This document shows positions 33,478-42,774 of a stretch of DNA of 64,000 nt, piece by piece. The notes under the pieces are model-generated. The model did no database searches. It was not told where the DNA came from and worked only from the letters and a program-made list of their open reading frames with translations. A program made the position numbers and the translations under genes. The stretch comes from Kocuria sp. (GTDB lineage Bacteria > Actinomycetota > Actinomycetes > Actinomycetales > Micrococcaceae): the NCBI RefSeq assembly GCF_030530945.1, contig NZ_JAUMTZ010000001.1, positions 268,546 through 332,545 of the forward strand, written 5' to 3'. The number at the start of each line of letters is the position of its first letter. Position 1 is the first letter of the stretch.

Positions 33478-34898
33478 GTGTCCACCAGGCGCTCGGCCAG
33501 GCCCGTGTACTCACCGGGAGTGAGGGCGCTGAGCCGCTGGGCGGTCTTTTCGGACAGTCCCAGCGAGGCGATGAAATCGCGCATCCGCTGCGCGTCCACC
33601 CGGTGGCCGCGGGTGAGGTCCTTGAGGCGTTCGTAGGGGTTGTCCATGCCCTCGCGCCCCGCAACGGCCTCGGCCCGCATGGCGGTCTGGACGGCTTCGC
33701 CCAGCACCTCCCAGTTGCCGTCGAGGTCCTCCGCCAGGGTGGCCTCGGCCACGTCCAGGCGGTCCAGGCCCTTGACCACGTTGGAGATGGCCAGCAGGGA
33801 GTGCCCGAATGCCACACCGATGTTGCGCTGCGAGGAGGAGTCGGTGAGGTCACGCTGCCACCGGGAGGTCACCAGGGTGGCGGCCAGGGTGTCCAGCAGC
33901 GAGCAGGAGATCTCCGCATTCGCCTCTGCGTTCTCGAAGCGGATGGGGTTCACCTTGTGGGGCATGGTGGACGAGCCGGTGGCGCCCTCCACCGGGATCT
34001 GCTGGAAGTAGCCGATCGAGATGTAGGACCACACGTCCGTGCACAGGTTGTGCAGGATGCGGTTGAAGCGGGCCATGTCCGCGTAGAGCTCGGCCTGCCA
34101 GTCGTGGGACTCGATCTGGGTGGTCAGCGGGTTCCAGGTGAGCCCCAGACCGGTCACGAAGGAGCGGGAGATCTCGGGCCAGTCCGTGTCCGGTGCGGCG
34201 GCGGTGTGGGCCGCAAAGGTACCCGTGGCGCCGTTGAGCTTGCCCAGGAACTCGGTGCCGGCCACACGCCGGACCTGGCGGTCCAGGCGGTGCGCGAAGA
34301 CCGCGAGCTCCTTGCCCAGGGTGGTGGGGGTGGCCGGCTGCCCGTGGGTGTGGGAGAGCATGGGAACGGCCTTGGAGTCACGGGCCATGGCGCTCACGGC
34401 CTCCACGACGCCCCTCGCCGCCGGCAGCCACACCTGCTCCACGGCATCCCGCACGCCCAGGGCGTAGGAGAGGTTGTTGACGTCCTCGCTGGTGCACGCG
34501 AAGTGCACCAGCGGCGTGAGGCGCTCCAGACCCAGCGCGGGCAGGCGGCGGCCGATGTAGTACTCCACGGCCTTCACGTCGTGCACCGTGACGGCCTCGA
34601 TCTCCGCGAGCTCGGCCACGGAGGCGGCGTCGAAGTCCGTGACCAGGGCTCGCAGGCCGGCCTTCTGCTCCTCGTCCAACGGGCTCAGACCGGGCAGCGC
34701 ACGCTGCTCGCACAGGTGGATGAACCACTCCACCTCCACGTGCACGCGCTCACGGTTCAGGGCCGCCTCGGAGAGGAAGTCCACCAGGACGGCCGTCTGC
34801 GGGCGGTACCGCCCGTCCAGCGGCCCCAGCGCGATGGCGGGGCTCTGCTGGCCCAGGGCCACTCGTCCGGACGGGAGGGTCTGCTCGGCGTTCGACAT
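33465..34898 (-). CDS. purB: Adenylosuccinate lyase
   Basis: Catalyses two fumarate-releasing steps of purine synthesis. The 477-residue product has THGQPATPTTLGKE (catalytic His) and the superfamily signature GSSTMPHKVNP, plus the PurB-type opening PAIALGPLDGRYR. The long N-terminus fits the E. coli-type PurB. The ATG at 34898 is preferred; GAAGAAT lies 7 nt upstream, so the transcript may be leaderless. The tail overlaps the convergent GDPD gene. Confidence 0.95.
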   Translation of the reverse strand: MSNAEQTLPSGRVALGQQSPAIALGPLDGRYRPQTAVLVDFLSEAALNRERVHVEVEWFIHLCEQRALPGLSPLDEEQKAGLRALVTDFDAASVAELAEIEAVTVHDVKAVEYYIGRRLPALGLERLTPLVHFACTSEDVNNLSYALGVRDAVEQVWLPAARGVVEAVSAMARDSKAVPMLSHTHGQPATPTTLGKELAVFAHRLDRQVRRVAGTEFLGKLNGATGTFAAHTAAAPDTDWPEISRSFVTGLGLTWNPLTTQIESHDWQAELYADMARFNRILHNLCTDVWSYISIGYFQQIPVEGATGSSTMPHKVNPIRFENAEANAEISCSLLDTLAATLVTSRWQRDLTDSSSQRNIGVAFGHSLLAISNVVKGLDRLDVAEATLAEDLDGNWEVLGEAVQTAMRAEAVAGREGMDNPYERLKDLTRGHRVDAQRMRDFIASLGLSEKTAQRLSALTPGEYTGLAERLVDTYGL

Positions 34899-35085
34899 GG
34901 CCCTCATTCTTCCACGGCCGCCCACCCCGGTGCCGCGGCGGACGCCCTGCACCGCGTCCGGTCCCGTGGCTCCGCCGCCGGGTGCGTCCACACCCGGCGC
35001 TCGAGGCGTCGATGCCGGTGCGCGCGTTCCTACCGTGGCCCCAGGCGCCCGGACGGTCCCCCGCGGCGCGGGAAAGGAACCCGTC

Positions 35086-35526
35086 ATGTCACCTGCCGCG
35101 AGCGCCGCGCCACCCGGCGCCCACCCCTGGGCGGTGTCCGCCGCCGTCCAGGAGCACCTGGCCGCACTCTCCCGGCGCTACGACGACGCAGCGGAGCGGC
35201 TCACCGCGCTCGCCGCTCGGTGCTCGGACCCCGCCCTGGTGCGCGCCGAGTGGACAGGTCCCGGGTCCCGGGCCTACCGCGCGCGGCTGGAGCGCCACGG
35301 CGCGGACATCCGCGAGGAGGTCGAGCGGTGCCGGGACACCGCCCAGTGCCTCCGGTGGGGTGGGGCGGCGCTCGCGGAGCGGGTCGCAGCGGTGGAGTCC
35401 GCCGTGGACCTGGGCGGGCCGCTCACGGCGGCGCTCGGCGCGGTGCTGGGCCCTGGACTCCTGGGCTCCGCACCGGTGGGCCGCGCGCCGGTGCCCGGCC
35501 CTCTTCCCGCCGGGGGTGCGTGGTGA
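35086..35526 (+). CDS. WXG100-like helical protein
   Basis: The 146-residue product is mainly helical, with the motif EWTGPGSRAYRARLERHGAD (Trp56-Thr-Gly58), which matches the W-x-G turn of WXG100/ESX-type proteins between two helices (about 18-50 and 60-85). Members are secreted by type VII systems or serve as N-terminal partners of secreted toxins. Its C-terminus is a Gly/Pro-rich extension. GGAAAGGA precedes the ATG. The stop overlaps the GTG of the next gene (GTGA), so the two are translationally coupled and probably partners. No type VII secretion genes lie in the window. Confidence 0.65.
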   Translation: MSPAASAAPPGAHPWAVSAAVQEHLAALSRRYDDAAERLTALAARCSDPALVRAEWTGPGSRAYRARLERHGADIREEVERCRDTAQCLRWGGAALAERVAAVESAVDLGGPLTAALGAVLGPGLLGSAPVGRAPVPGPLPAGGAW

Positions 35527-37586
35527 GCGCCGCGCAGGTGGGGCACGATGCCTCGCCGCCCGAGGGGGAGTCGGACCCCGGGGTCACCGAGGTGGTGGGC
35601 CGGGCAGAGGACCTCCAGGCCCAGCTGTTCGGCCCGGACACCGGCCACCGCCCCGCCGCGGAGGGCTTCGACTCCCCGGAGCGGACGGCCGCGGCGGTCG
35701 AGGGCGCCCGCACCAGCATCGAGGTGCACGGCGGCGCGGGCAGCGGTGCCGGTGCTGGCGGCGAGGCCGGTCCCGTGAGCGTGGACACCGAGGCCCTGCA
35801 GGCCACCTCCGGGGACGTGGGGCGTCTCGCGGCGGACCTGGGAGGGGTGCTCACCGACCTCACGCCGCTGCTGGCGGAGCTGGAGCTGTGGGCGCTCACC
35901 GGACAGCCCCTGCTGGGGGAGGCGGTGTCCGGTGCGCGGTTCCTCGTCGCAGACCTGCTCGGGCGGGTCACGCACGTGGAGGCCACCGCGTCCCGGCTCC
36001 ACCTGGCCCGGCTGCACTACGAGCTGACGGAGTCCGCGCTGGTCGGCTCGTTCGCGTCGGCTGCTCTGGAGCGGCCGCTCGGCGTGGTGTCCTCGTCCCT
36101 CGTCCGTGACGCGGTGCGCACCGTCGAGGACCTGGACGCCGCCCTCACCCGGGCGGACGTGACCTCCCCGCAGGACTTCCTGGACAGGGTCGAGATCTCC
36201 GCGCTGGGGGTGGTCGTGCGCGGGGGTGGCCCGAACGGCACGGACGCCGTGGTCCGGGGGCCAGGCCTGGACGACGCGCTCGACGCCGCGCTCCTCGCAC
36301 CCACGGGCGTGTCCCCGGGGCGCCCGGGCACAGAGGGTGTCTCGGGGGCGGCACCGGGTGGGGCGCCGTCGTCCGGAGCTGGAGCCGGAGCAGACGGGGG
36401 CGGGAGCGCGGGGCGCGCGGACGGGATGACACTGGGGCAGTACTTGCGCGGGGTCGGCGTGGGGCTGCTCACCGAGTACGGCCGCGTCGGCTGCATGCCG
36501 CTGGACCCCGCGGACGAGCGGGCCCTCCTCGCGCCCGTGGTGGCCGCCATGACGGCGGCGGCGCCGGGCATGCCGCCCTGGTACCGGCACGTGATCTCCG
36601 GCAGGCACCTCGCGCCGGGGGAGGAGCCGCAGCCCTCTCCGGGAGCGTGGGTGCGGGGGCAGCTCGAGGCCCACGCCCTGCGCCCGGCGCGGCGCGAGGT
36701 CTTCACGGGCCTCACCCCGGCCAACGGGCCCGCGCACCACCTGACGGGCGCGGCGGGCCGTCCCCTGCCGGCGGGCGTGGCGTACGACGGCGCCGTCCCC
36801 ACCACGGTCGCGGGCACGGCGGCCGCGGTGAGGGAGGCCAAGACCATCGTCTCGGGCACGGGCTCTGACGCCGAGCAGGTGGACAACAGCACCGTGCTGG
36901 TCCAGAAGGCCGTCGACGAGCAGGGGCGCACGGCGTACTCGGTGGTCCTCACCGGCACGGAGGAGTGGACGGACGGCTCCGGGGTGCACGATCTCAAGGG
37001 CATCGGGGAGGCGATGACGGCGTCCCCCTCCGCCGGTCTCACCGAGCTGCCGCAGGCGCAGCGCATGGCCGTGCAGGCGCTGCGGGACGCGGGCATCCGC
37101 CCGGGGGACACCGTGGTGCTCTCCGGGCACAGTCTGGGCGGCATCGACGCCGCGGGGCTCGCGTCCAACCGCGAGTTCCGGAAGCTCTACGACGTCGCCG
37201 CCGTCACCACCTTCGGTGCCCCCGTGGGGGACGTCGAGATCCCGGGGACCACCTCGGTGATGGCCGTGGAGCACCAGGACGACCTGGTCCCCACCCTGGA
37301 CGGGGTGCCCAACCCGGACTCCCCGCACCGCTCCACCGTGCGGGTGGGCACTCCCTACGACAGCTCCTCGGACCCGGTGGGCGCGCGGCTGGGGATCACC
37401 GCCCACGAGATGAGCCTCTACACCCTCGGCGCGCAGGGGATCTCCGCCGCGCAGCACCCCGCGGTGCAGGAGCACGAGCAGCGGATCGCGGCGGCGGTGC
37501 CCCACGGCGCCGGCGTGCGCACCGAGAGCTACGTCTACGAGGGCCGGGAGGAGCACGCGGCCCCCGCCGCGGGGCGCACGGGGTGA
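35523..37586 (+). CDS. Lipase-like alpha/beta-hydrolase effector coupled to a WXG100-like gene
   Basis: The 687-residue product has no classical signal peptide. Residues about 1-230 are helical and acidic, containing WALTG and long Leu/Ala-rich helices. A Gly/Ala/Pro-rich linker covers about 255-300. The C-terminal part (about 450-640) is a lipase class 3-like hydrolase: strand VVLTGTEEW, nucleophile elbow GHSLGG with Ser537, TTFGAPVGD, EHQDDLVPTLDG (candidate catalytic Asp) and ITAHEMSLY (candidate His). GTG start inside the stop of the WXG100-like gene. Together they resemble ESX-associated or polymorphic-toxin-type secreted lipases; an immunity protein is not evident. Confidence 0.7.
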   Translation: MSAAQVGHDASPPEGESDPGVTEVVGRAEDLQAQLFGPDTGHRPAAEGFDSPERTAAAVEGARTSIEVHGGAGSGAGAGGEAGPVSVDTEALQATSGDVGRLAADLGGVLTDLTPLLAELELWALTGQPLLGEAVSGARFLVADLLGRVTHVEATASRLHLARLHYELTESALVGSFASAALERPLGVVSSSLVRDAVRTVEDLDAALTRADVTSPQDFLDRVEISALGVVVRGGGPNGTDAVVRGPGLDDALDAALLAPTGVSPGRPGTEGVSGAAPGGAPSSGAGAGADGGGSAGRADGMTLGQYLRGVGVGLLTEYGRVGCMPLDPADERALLAPVVAAMTAAAPGMPPWYRHVISGRHLAPGEEPQPSPGAWVRGQLEAHALRPARREVFTGLTPANGPAHHLTGAAGRPLPAGVAYDGAVPTTVAGTAAAVREAKTIVSGTGSDAEQVDNSTVLVQKAVDEQGRTAYSVVLTGTEEWTDGSGVHDLKGIGEAMTASPSAGLTELPQAQRMAVQALRDAGIRPGDTVVLSGHSLGGIDAAGLASNREFRKLYDVAAVTTFGAPVGDVEIPGTTSVMAVEHQDDLVPTLDGVPNPDSPHRSTVRVGTPYDSSSDPVGARLGITAHEMSLYTLGAQGISAAQHPAVQEHEQRIAAAVPHGAGVRTESYVYEGREEHAAPAAGRTG

Positions 37587-37634
37587 GCCCGTGCCGTGCC
37601 CGCCGCGGTCCCGGGCGTCGGAGGGTGCTGGCGC

Positions 37635-37640
37635 TAGCAT
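37635..37640 (+). promoter_or_regulatory. -10 hexamer TAGCAT of leaderless aminotransferase gene
   Basis: TAGCAT ends 7 nt before the ATG at 37648, with no ribosome binding site. This decides the start over the ATG at 37639 that overlaps the hexamer. Confidence 0.55.
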
Positions 37641-37647
37641 GACAGGC

Positions 37648-38808
37648 ATGGACACATCCACGCCCGCCCCCGAGCCGTCGCCGTCCCCGCGCGAGGTCCG
37701 ACGCATCACGCCCCGCGCCGCGCTCGCCAAGCTGCCCGCCTACGCGGCGGGCAAGCCCGCGGCCGAGATCCCGGGTCTGGTCGCGTACAAGCTGGCGTCC
37801 AACGAGAACCCGTTCGGCGCCGTTCCCGCGGTCCGGGAGGCGCTGGCGTCCTTCGACGCGTACCACCTCTACCCGGACCCCGCGGCCACCACGCTGCGGG
37901 AGGCCCTCGGGGAGCACCTGGGTGTCCCCGCGGAGGACATCGTCGCGGGTGCCGGCAGCCTCGGGGCCCTGAACCAGCTGCTCGCGGCGTTCGCCGGCAC
38001 CAATGAGGACGGACGCCCGGACGAGGTCGTCTACTCGTGGCGCTCCTTCGAGGCCTACCCCATCTCGGTGGGGCTCGCCGGGGCCCTCAGCGTGCAGGTG
38101 CCCAACCTCCCGGACGGCTCCCACGACCTCGAGGCCATGGCCGCCGCCGTCACCGACCGCACGCGGGTGGTCCTGCTGTGCACCCCGAACAACCCCACCG
38201 GCCCCAGCCTGCGGGCCGACGCCGTGCGCGAGTTCCTGGGGCGCGTCCCCTCGGACGTGGTGGTCGTGGTGGACGAGGCCTACTGGGAGTTCCAGCGCGG
38301 GGAGGGACTCGCGGACGGCATCGAGCTGTACCGGGAGCACCCCAACGTGGTCTCCCTGCGCACGTTCTCCAAGGCCCACGGCCTGGCCGGGCTGCGGGTG
38401 GGCTACACCGTGGCCCAGCAGGAGGTCACGCGGTACCTGCGGCAGAGCGCGCCAGCCTTCGCCGTCACGGAGGTGGCGCAGCGCGCGGCGGTGGCGTCAC
38501 TCACGAACGGCGAGCAGGTCCGCGAACGGGTCCAGCTCCTCGTGGACGAGAGGGAGCGCGTGCTCCGCGGACTGGACGAGCTGGGGTGGCAGCACCCGCA
38601 GACCCAGGCGAACTTCGTGTGGCTGCCCCTGGGGGAGAACAGCGAGGCGTTCGCGCGGCTGTGCGACGAGCACGCCCTGTCCGTGCGGCGGTTCGGCTCG
38701 GAGGGGGTCCGTGTAAGCTTCGGGGAACCCGATGCGAACTCCCGATTCCTGGAACTCTGCGCGTCGTTCCCGCACCCCAGCACCATGCCGGCCGGCCGGC
38801 GGGACTGA
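37648..38808 (+). CDS. Histidinol-phosphate/aromatic aminotransferase
   Basis: A class I/II PLP aminotransferase of 386 residues. YKLASNENPFGAVP is the HisC-type opening, CTPNNPTGP and VVVDEAYWEF hold the PLP-contacting Asn, Asp and Tyr, SLRTFSKAHGLAGLRVGY contains the PLP lysine, and FGSEGVRVSFG closes the domain. In actinobacteria such stand-alone copies are often aromatic aminotransferases rather than the HisC of the his operon, and there are no his genes here. It lies 95 nt upstream of the 2-oxoacid dehydrogenase operon on the same strand, which would fit amino acid degradation. Confidence 0.88.
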   Translation: MDTSTPAPEPSPSPREVRRITPRAALAKLPAYAAGKPAAEIPGLVAYKLASNENPFGAVPAVREALASFDAYHLYPDPAATTLREALGEHLGVPAEDIVAGAGSLGALNQLLAAFAGTNEDGRPDEVVYSWRSFEAYPISVGLAGALSVQVPNLPDGSHDLEAMAAAVTDRTRVVLLCTPNNPTGPSLRADAVREFLGRVPSDVVVVVDEAYWEFQRGEGLADGIELYREHPNVVSLRTFSKAHGLAGLRVGYTVAQQEVTRYLRQSAPAFAVTEVAQRAAVASLTNGEQVRERVQLLVDERERVLRGLDELGWQHPQTQANFVWLPLGENSEAFARLCDEHALSVRRFGSEGVRVSFGEPDANSRFLELCASFPHPSTMPAGRRD

Positions 38809-38903
38809 GACCCGCACCCGCACCGAGAACCTGCGCTCGCACGGCGCGACACGACCGGGGTGATCCTCCGGTCGTGATGACAGCGGAAGGACCGAGACCC
38901 ACC

Positions 38904-40085
38904 ATGGAATCACGCCCCCGGCCCGAGGGTGCGCCCGAGATCCCCCAGCGCCACCAGCTGCTGGACGAACGCGGCGTCGTCACCGAGGACCCGCTGCTGT
39001 CCCCGTACACCCGGGACATCACCCTGGAGGAGCTCCAGCACCTGTACCGCTCCATGACCGCGGCGCGGCGCATCGACGAGGAGGGCACCTCGCTGCAGCG
39101 CCAGGGCCAGCTCCTGCTGTGGGTTCCCCTGCGGGGGCAGGAAGCTGCCCAGGTGGGCTCTGCGTGGCCCACGCGCCCCACGGACCGCATCTTCCCCTCC
39201 TACCGCGAGCACGCCGTGGCGTTCGAGCGCGGTGTGCCCCCGGCCGAGCTGATGAGGCACTTCCGGGGCGTGACCGCCGGCGGCTGGGACCCGGAGGCGT
39301 ACAACGTCAACCTCTACACCCTGGTGCTCGCCTCCCAGGTGCCCCACGCCGTGGGCTACGCCATGGGGACCACCCTCGACCGCAGGGCCGCCGAGGCCGC
39401 GGGAACGCCCCTGGAGACCGAGCCCGAGGCGGTGCTCGCGTACTTCGGGGACGGTGCCAGCACCGAGGGTGAGATCCACGAGTCCATGGTGTTCGCGGCG
39501 TCCTACGACGCACCGGTGCTGTTCTTCGTCCAGAACAACCAGTGGGCCATCTCCGTGCCCTTCGCCACGCAGTCCCGGGTCCCCCTGGCCACCAGGGCAG
39601 CCGGGTACGGCTTCGAGGGCCTGCGGGTGGACGGCAACGACATCCTCGCCGTGGTCGGTGCCACGCGCTACGCCCTCGAGAAGCTGCGCCGCGGGGAGGG
39701 CCCCGTGCTGATCGAGGCGGAGACCTACCGCATGGGAGCCCACACCACTGCGGACGACCCCACCAAGTACCGGGAGCGGGAGGAGGAGGACCGCTGGGGT
39801 CTGCTGGACCCCGTGGAACGGCTCGCGGCGCACCTGCGCACCGCGCACGGCGTGGCGGAGTCCTTCTTCGAGACCGTGACCCGTGAGAACGACGAGACCG
39901 CGCGGCAGCTGCGCGCGGACGTCCTGGCCCTGACCCCTCCCGAGTTCGTGGACCGCTTCGAGCACGTCTACGCCGAGCCGCACTCCCTCGTGGCCGCCGA
40001 GCGGGCGGAGTACCTGGACTACCAGGAGGGCTTCGAGAGCGAGGACGGCGCCCCGGGCGCCGAGTCGGAAGGAGCGGGCGCATGA
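38904..40085 (+). CDS. 2-oxoacid dehydrogenase E1 component, alpha subunit
   Basis: Thiamine-diphosphate-dependent decarboxylase subunit, 393 residues. The ThDP motif GDGASTEGEIHESM...NNQWAI (GDG-x~28-N) is clear, with FPSYREHAVAF and ETYRMGAHTTADDPTKYR (the phosphorylation-loop region). The heterodimeric E1 and E2 type suggest a branched-chain 2-oxoacid dehydrogenase, since actinobacteria use homodimeric AceE for pyruvate; pyruvate or acetoin use is not excluded. The ATG at 38904 follows GGAAGGA at long spacing; 38877 is an alternative. Overlaps the next gene by 4 bp (ATGA). Confidence 0.9.
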   Translation: MESRPRPEGAPEIPQRHQLLDERGVVTEDPLLSPYTRDITLEELQHLYRSMTAARRIDEEGTSLQRQGQLLLWVPLRGQEAAQVGSAWPTRPTDRIFPSYREHAVAFERGVPPAELMRHFRGVTAGGWDPEAYNVNLYTLVLASQVPHAVGYAMGTTLDRRAAEAAGTPLETEPEAVLAYFGDGASTEGEIHESMVFAASYDAPVLFFVQNNQWAISVPFATQSRVPLATRAAGYGFEGLRVDGNDILAVVGATRYALEKLRRGEGPVLIEAETYRMGAHTTADDPTKYREREEEDRWGLLDPVERLAAHLRTAHGVAESFFETVTRENDETARQLRADVLALTPPEFVDRFEHVYAEPHSLVAAERAEYLDYQEGFESEDGAPGAESEGAGA

Positions 40086-41056
40086 CCACGCTGACCATCG
40101 CCAAGGCCATCACGGCGGGACTCGCCCGGGCCATGGAGGAGAACCCCAAGGTCATGCTCATGGGGGAGGACATCGGCTCCCTGGGTGGCGTCTACCGCGT
40201 CACCGAGGGCCTGAAGGCCCGCTTCGGTGCGCACCGCGTGCTCGACACCCCGCTGGGGGAGGCGGGCATCGTGGGCACCGCCGTGGGGCTCGCCGAGCGC
40301 GGCTACCGGCCCGTGTGCGAGATCCAGTTCGATGGCTTCACATTCCCCGCCTACAACCAGATCACCACCCAGGTGGCCAAGCTCCACGCCCGCTCGGAGG
40401 GCAGGCTCTCGGTGCCCCTGACCATCCGGATCCCCTACGGAGGGGTCATCGGCTCCATCGAGCACCACTCGGAGTCCCCCGAGGCGCTGTTCGCCCACAC
40501 CGCCGGCCTTCGCATCGTCACCCCATCCAACGCCCACGACGCCTACTGGATGGAGCAGCGGGCCATAGCGTGCGACGACCCCGTGATCATCTTCGAGCCC
40601 AAGCGGCGGTACTGGCTCAAGGGCGAGGTGGACGAGAGCGCTCCCCACGGCGACGTCTTCACCGCGTCCGTGATCCGCCAGGGTGAGGACGCCACGGTCG
40701 TGGCGTGGGGCCCCATGGTGCCCGTGGCTCTTGCCGCCGCCCAGGCCGCGGAGGAGGACGGGCGCAGCGTGGAGGTCGTGGACCTGCGCAGCCTCTCGCC
40801 CATCGACTTCGACACCGTGACCGCCTCGGTCCGCAAGACGGGTCGTCTCGTGGTCGCCCACGAGGCCCCCACCTTCGGGGGCCTGGGCGGGGAGATCGCC
40901 GCGCGCGTCACGGAGCGGGCTTTCTACTCCCTCGAGGCGCCGGTGCTGCGCGTGGGCGCCCCGCACATGCCGTACCCGCCCGCCACGGTGGAAGAGCACT
41001 ACGTCCCCGATCTGGACCGCGTGCTCGAGGCGCTCGAGCGCTCCTTCGCCTACTAG
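40082..41056 (+). CDS. 2-oxoacid dehydrogenase E1 component, beta subunit
   Basis: The 324-residue partner of the alpha subunit. MLMGEDIGSLGGVYRVTEGL (ThDP-contacting Glu), DTPLGEAGIVGTAVGLA, EIQFDGFTFPAYNQI, DDPVIIFEPKRRY and VVDLRSLSPIDFDTV are typical of the E1beta/transketolase C-terminal family. Starts within the stop of the alpha gene and is followed after 54 nt by E2. Confidence 0.93.
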   Translation: MTTLTIAKAITAGLARAMEENPKVMLMGEDIGSLGGVYRVTEGLKARFGAHRVLDTPLGEAGIVGTAVGLAERGYRPVCEIQFDGFTFPAYNQITTQVAKLHARSEGRLSVPLTIRIPYGGVIGSIEHHSESPEALFAHTAGLRIVTPSNAHDAYWMEQRAIACDDPVIIFEPKRRYWLKGEVDESAPHGDVFTASVIRQGEDATVVAWGPMVPVALAAAQAAEEDGRSVEVVDLRSLSPIDFDTVTASVRKTGRLVVAHEAPTFGGLGGEIAARVTERAFYSLEAPVLRVGAPHMPYPPATVEEHYVPDLDRVLEALERSFAY

Positions 41057-41110
41057 AGCCGTGACCCCGTCGCCGTCCTGCGCGGGGTGGATCCCCAGGA
41101 GGGAGAACTG

Positions 41111-42679
41111 ATGTCCCAGGTTTTCACACTGCCCGACGTGGGCGAAGGACTGACCGAGGCCGACATCCTGTCGTGGAAGGTGTCCGTGGGGGACACCGTC
41201 ACCGTCAACCAGGTGCTCGTGGAGATCGAGACCGCCAAGTCCGTGGTGGAGCTGCCGTCCCCGTACGAAGGAACGGTCCAGGAGCTCATGGTCGAGGAGG
41301 GCGAGACCGTGGAGGTGGGCACGCCCATCATCGCCGTGGGCTCCGCGGAGGACACACCCGACGGCGGCACGGATCCTGGCTACACGGGCTCGGTGCCGGA
41401 GGACGGGCTCGCGGGCAGCGCCGGCACGGACCCCTCTGCTCCTGCCCCGCACACCGAGGCCGCCGCCCGTGACGACTCCCCCCGGGAGCCCGCGCAGGGG
41501 CAGGCGCTCGTGGGTTCGGGGCCCAAGGCCGATCCGGTGCGCCGGCGGCGTCGTACGCGCGTGGGCATGCGGACGGACTCGGACCTGCCCCGGGAGCAGA
41601 GCCACGCGGACGCCGACGCCGCGGAGGCCGGTTCCCACCGCAGGCCCGGCTGGGCGGGGCGGCTCTCCAAGACGGGACTCTCCGGCGCCGCCGCTGACCT
41701 GGCCGAACGCGCGGGCAAGATCCGCGGCCGCGGCGGCTCCCTGCTGCGCTCCCTGGAGGAGAGCTCCTCCGAGCAGCCGGCCGGGCACACCGTGCCCCGA
41801 CGTCCCGGTCTGGCGAAGCCGCCCGTGCGCCGGGCGGCCAAGGAGCTGGGCATCGACCTCGCGGACGTCCGGGCCACCGGCGACGGCGGGCAGGTCACCA
41901 AGCGTGACCTGCTGGCCCACGCCGAGCGCACCGGCAGGACCACGGACGGGCCGAGCACAGCGACTGCGCCCACCACTCCGGTGACCGACGGCCGGGTGGA
42001 GCGCGTCAAGGTCAAGGGCGTGCGCAGGGCCACGGCGCAGAACATGGTGAAGTCCGCGTTCACCGCCCCGCACGTGTCGATCTTCGTGGAGGTGGACGCC
42101 TCCCGGACCATGGAGTTCGTCAAGCGGCTCAAGCAGTCACCGCACATGGAGGGCGTGAAGATCTCGCCCCTGCTGGTCGTTGCCCGGGCCGTGATCTGGG
42201 CGGCAGAGCGCAACCCGGGCGTGAACGCCACGTGGGCGGACGCGGAGATCGTGGTCAAGCACTTCGTGAACCTGGGCATCGCCGCGGCCACCCCCCGCGG
42301 TCTGCTGGTCCCCAACATCAAGGACGCCCAGGACCTCACCCTGCGCGAGCTGGCCGTGGCCCTGCAGGAGCTCACGCAGACCGCGCGGGCGGGGCGCACC
42401 CAGCCCGCGGACATGCAGGGCGGCACACTGTCGATCACGAACATCGGCGTGCTGGGTGTGGACACCGGAACCCCGATCCTCAACCCGGGGGAGTCCGCGA
42501 TCGTGGCGTTCGGCACCATCAAGCAGAAGCCGTGGGTCGTGGACGGGGATGTGGTCCCCCGCTGGGTCACCACGCTCTCCGGCTCCTTCGACCACCGAGT
42601 GGTGGACGGCGAGCTCGCCGCGCGGTTCATGTCCGACGTCGCCCGCATCGTGGAGGAGCCGGCCCTGCTGCTGGAGTGA
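41111..42679 (+). CDS. Dihydrolipoamide acyltransferase (E2) of the 2-oxoacid dehydrogenase complex
   Basis: The 522-residue product has one lipoyl domain (about 1-78; lipoyl Lys43 in IETAKSVVELP), a long Arg/Ser-rich linker (about 85-230), an E3-binding domain (about 235-275, PPVRRAAKELGIDLADVRAT) and a catalytic domain with DHRVVDG near residue 495. It transfers the acyl group to CoA. The linker is unusually long and basic (VRRRRRTRVG). No E3 gene is in the window, so the lipoamide dehydrogenase must come from elsewhere. AGGAGGGAG precedes the ATG at 41111. Confidence 0.93.
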   Translation: MSQVFTLPDVGEGLTEADILSWKVSVGDTVTVNQVLVEIETAKSVVELPSPYEGTVQELMVEEGETVEVGTPIIAVGSAEDTPDGGTDPGYTGSVPEDGLAGSAGTDPSAPAPHTEAAARDDSPREPAQGQALVGSGPKADPVRRRRRTRVGMRTDSDLPREQSHADADAAEAGSHRRPGWAGRLSKTGLSGAAADLAERAGKIRGRGGSLLRSLEESSSEQPAGHTVPRRPGLAKPPVRRAAKELGIDLADVRATGDGGQVTKRDLLAHAERTGRTTDGPSTATAPTTPVTDGRVERVKVKGVRRATAQNMVKSAFTAPHVSIFVEVDASRTMEFVKRLKQSPHMEGVKISPLLVVARAVIWAAERNPGVNATWADAEIVVKHFVNLGIAAATPRGLLVPNIKDAQDLTLRELAVALQELTQTARAGRTQPADMQGGTLSITNIGVLGVDTGTPILNPGESAIVAFGTIKQKPWVVDGDVVPRWVTTLSGSFDHRVVDGELAARFMSDVARIVEEPALLLE

Positions 42680-42774
42680 TCCCGGGCCCAGGGCCCCGGG
42701 CCCCGCGCCCAGTCCGACCCTCCCCGGCGTGGCTCTGTCCGCCCGGCAGGTGCCGGCCCCGGCACTCCGGGCCG

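Noticed and set aside
33234..35522. Very long plus-strand open frame running into the lipase gene
   Set aside because: The part before 35523 is antisense to purB and the WXG100-like gene and has the Arg/Gly/His-rich composition of a GC-rich shadow frame; the real gene starts at the GTG in the upstream stop.
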